DNA from: Methylomicrobium sp051061015
GTDB lineage: Bacteria > Pseudomonadota > Gammaproteobacteria > Methylococcales > Methylomonadaceae
DNA length: 64,000 bases
Direction: 5' to 3'
NCBI GenBank assembly: GCA_051061015.1
Contig: JBPFEG010000013.1
Location: forward strand, 124,001-188,000
Part shown: one piece after another, positions 62,721 to 64,000 of the stretch
Position numbering within the stretch: position 1 is the stretch's first letter
How the letters are laid out: every line of letters begins with the position of its first letter
Program-made: the position numbers and the translations under genes
Notes under the pieces: generated by a model
Told to the model about the DNA's origin: nothing
The model's database searches: none
The model's input: the letters and a program-made list of their open reading frames with translations, nothing else

Positions 62721-63410
62721 TCAGTCTTCGCGCAGATCGTCTTTCAGTGTGAAATAGAGCGATCTCAACAGTTTGTCGGGCCCATCGGTCGGTTTGTCAG
62801 TACCCGCAACACTGGAATCTCCAGCGGTTACTTCGTCATCGCGATCGGTTCTTTTACGATACTCTGCATCCTTGCCAGGCACAGCAGTAACTGTCGTGAC
62901 GGCGTCTTCCTGCGAAACGGTCAAAATATAAGGTCGCTGCGCATACTCGTCACTGAATAGACCAAGGGTTTTTTCGATCACGGAACCGTGCTCGGATACA
63001 TAACTATCAGCGTCGTAACTCACGTAAAATTTGCCCTTGTCATGTTCGAGATCGGTTACTTCGATCCCGCTTTGGATCATTGCGCGCTTCAGCGAGTTCC
63101 AGGCCAGATCGAACGGCTGCCTGATCGTCAGCACCAAGGGCGGCGTATCGATGATCGAAATCATCCGGTCGCCCAAACCTCTCTTGCTTTTCGGTTCAGT
63201 ATCGTCCTGATTCTCAGCAGAGGCCGAGGCAGCCTCTTCCGGCAACTTATCCGTTTCGGCGTTTTCAGGCTCTGCGGCAGTCGCCGCCTGCTTCTCGATC
63301 ACCAATGTCGGGGGCTTCTCGAGCCCTGAGGTATCGCGGTAACGCGGATCATCGGACGCACAAGCTGCCAATAGCAATAAACCGAACAGAGAACCGAAAC
63401 GCAAGCGCAT
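62721..63410 (-). CDS. bamC: BamC/NlpB-like outer-membrane lipoprotein
   Basis: A 229-residue predicted lipoprotein: signal MRLRFGSLFGLLLLAAC with lipobox LAAC and the following SDDPRYRDTSG, which resembles the BamC N-terminus. An acidic Ala/Glu linker precedes one BamC-type domain (about 95-180; PFDLAWNSLKRAMIQSGIEV). It is shorter than E. coli BamC (344 residues) and seems to have a single globular domain. BamC assists outer-membrane protein assembly. bamC usually follows dapA, so this site is unusual. The start at 63410 is set by the signal peptide; the longer frame to 63554 overlaps the nit gene. Confidence 0.78.
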   Translation of the reverse strand: MRLRFGSLFGLLLLAACASDDPRYRDTSGLEKPPTLVIEKQAATAAEPENAETDKLPEEAASASAENQDDTEPKSKRGLGDRMISIIDTPPLVLTIRQPFDLAWNSLKRAMIQSGIEVTDLEHDKGKFYVSYDADSYVSEHGSVIEKTLGLFSDEYAQRPYILTVSQEDAVTTVTAVPGKDAEYRKRTDRDDEVTAGDSSVAGTDKPTDGPDKLLRSLYFTLKDDLRED

Positions 63411-63420
63411 AATCTTTTCC

Positions 63421-64000
63421 CTATATGAAACGACGGTGCTGCAATACCGGAAACGCCGTACGAACTTTCTCGAGCCGCTCCAGATCGATGTCGGCAATAA
63501 CAAATCCCCCGCCGGTTTTATAACAATCCAGCACCACACCCCACGGATCGACAATCATGCTGTGCCCGAAGGTCTTGCGTCCGTTGATATGAAAACCGCC
63601 TTGATTCGGTGCGATGATATAGCACAGATTTTCGACCGCGCGGGCACGCAGTAACAATTCCCAGTGCGCGGCGCCGGTCTCGGCGGTAAATGCGGAAGGG
63701 ATGACCAGAATTTCCATGCCCATTCTGGCCATCTCCCGGAAAAACTCCGGAAAGCGCAAATCGTAACATACCGCAACGCCTATCCGTCCAAATGGCGTAT
63801 CGAAGACCGAAGGGCGAGGACCCGCCTCAATCGAGTCGGACTCGCGATAGACTTCATTGGTACCGGGCACGCTGACATCGAAAAGGTGCATTTTGTCATA
63901 ACGGGCGACTCTCTCGCCGCGGTCGTTATAGATCAGGCAAGCAGCTCTGACTTTATGTTCGGCCTCTCCTGCAATCGGCATCGTGCCGCCGATGATCCAG
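63421..64000 (-). CDS. Carbon-nitrogen hydrolase, Nit family (5' part outside the window)
   Basis: The C-terminal 193 residues of a nitrilase-superfamily amidohydrolase. The catalytic lysine (RYDKMHLFDV) and cysteine (AVCYDLRFPE) are visible; the glutamate lies beyond the window. The frame is open through base 64000 (WIIGGTMPIAGE), so the true start is off the edge. Close relatives (Nit1/NIT2, YbeM) hydrolyse deaminated glutathione or omega-amides as metabolite repair. It is the first visible gene of the nit-bamC-like-tldD-pmbA unit, ten bases before the lipoprotein. Confidence 0.9.
   Translation of the reverse strand, partial: WIIGGTMPIAGEAEHKVRAACLIYNDRGERVARYDKMHLFDVSVPGTNEVYRESDSIEAGPRPSVFDTPFGRIGVAVCYDLRFPEFFREMARMGMEILVIPSAFTAETGAAHWELLLRARAVENLCYIIAPNQGGFHINGRKTFGHSMIVDPWGVVLDCYKTGGGFVIADIDLERLEKVRTAFPVLQHRRFI

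Overview
The window reads as a chromosome segment of a gammaproteobacterium, most likely a type I methanotroph (Methylococcales). The gene set is gammaproteobacterial: ubiG-mupP-yciK, rppH next to a HAD phosphatase, tldD/pmbA, argA as a kinase-GNAT fusion, cpdA and cysZ. In addition, two different NAD-linked formate dehydrogenases sit end to end with their maturation genes, which suits an organism that oxidises large amounts of formate. No methane monooxygenase or methanol dehydrogenase gene lies in the window, so the methanotroph assignment is an inference. Coding density is high. I see no rRNA, tRNA, CRISPR array, prophage or intact insertion sequence.

Layout. 1-5 kb: 3' part of glmM, galE, an unusual Sco/di-heme peroxidase fusion and grxD. 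5-10.6 kb: arginine biosynthesis (argD-argF, argA) with an SH3-domain membrane protein and cpdA. 10.6-16 kb: rppH, a HAD phosphatase, a membrane lytic transglycosylase, a CNNM/CBS protein and cbpA-cbpM. 16-22 kb: a Lon-like protease, glycogen phosphorylase and a methyltransferase. 22-26.5 kb: a large CheB-CheR-PAS-GAF sensor interrupted by an in-frame amber codon, carrying a 14-C homopolymer and ending without an output domain. 26.5-32 kb: sucA-sucB plus an E3-like lpd gene in which the first redox-active cysteine is tyrosine. 32-41.6 kb: a DUF2914 protein, an H-NS-like protein, cysZ, mtnA/mtaD (methylthioadenosine salvage), ubiG-mupP-SDR-sufT, and three small envelope proteins. 41.6-56 kb: mobA, an FdhD paralog, an aminotransferase, the fdsGBA-fdhD-fdsD operon, then a fused-subunit formate dehydrogenase pair. 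56-64 kb: an outer-membrane barrel protein, thiO, pyrD and the operon nit-bamC-like-tldD-pmbA, cut by the window end.

How the genes fit together. The 41.6-56 kb block forms one formate-oxidation unit: MobA makes the bis-MGD cofactor, FdhD proteins deliver sulfur to it, and two NAD-reducing enzymes use it. The sucAB-lpd block should be the 2-oxoglutarate dehydrogenase complex, but its own E3 lacks the cysteine pair needed for dihydrolipoamide oxidation. E3 activity must therefore come from elsewhere, or the complex is impaired.

The observations most worth following are the cysteine-less E3 homolog, the FdhD paralog with displaced cysteines, the Sco-peroxidase fusion with a widened CX5C copper motif, and the amber-interrupted sensor with its poly-C tract.
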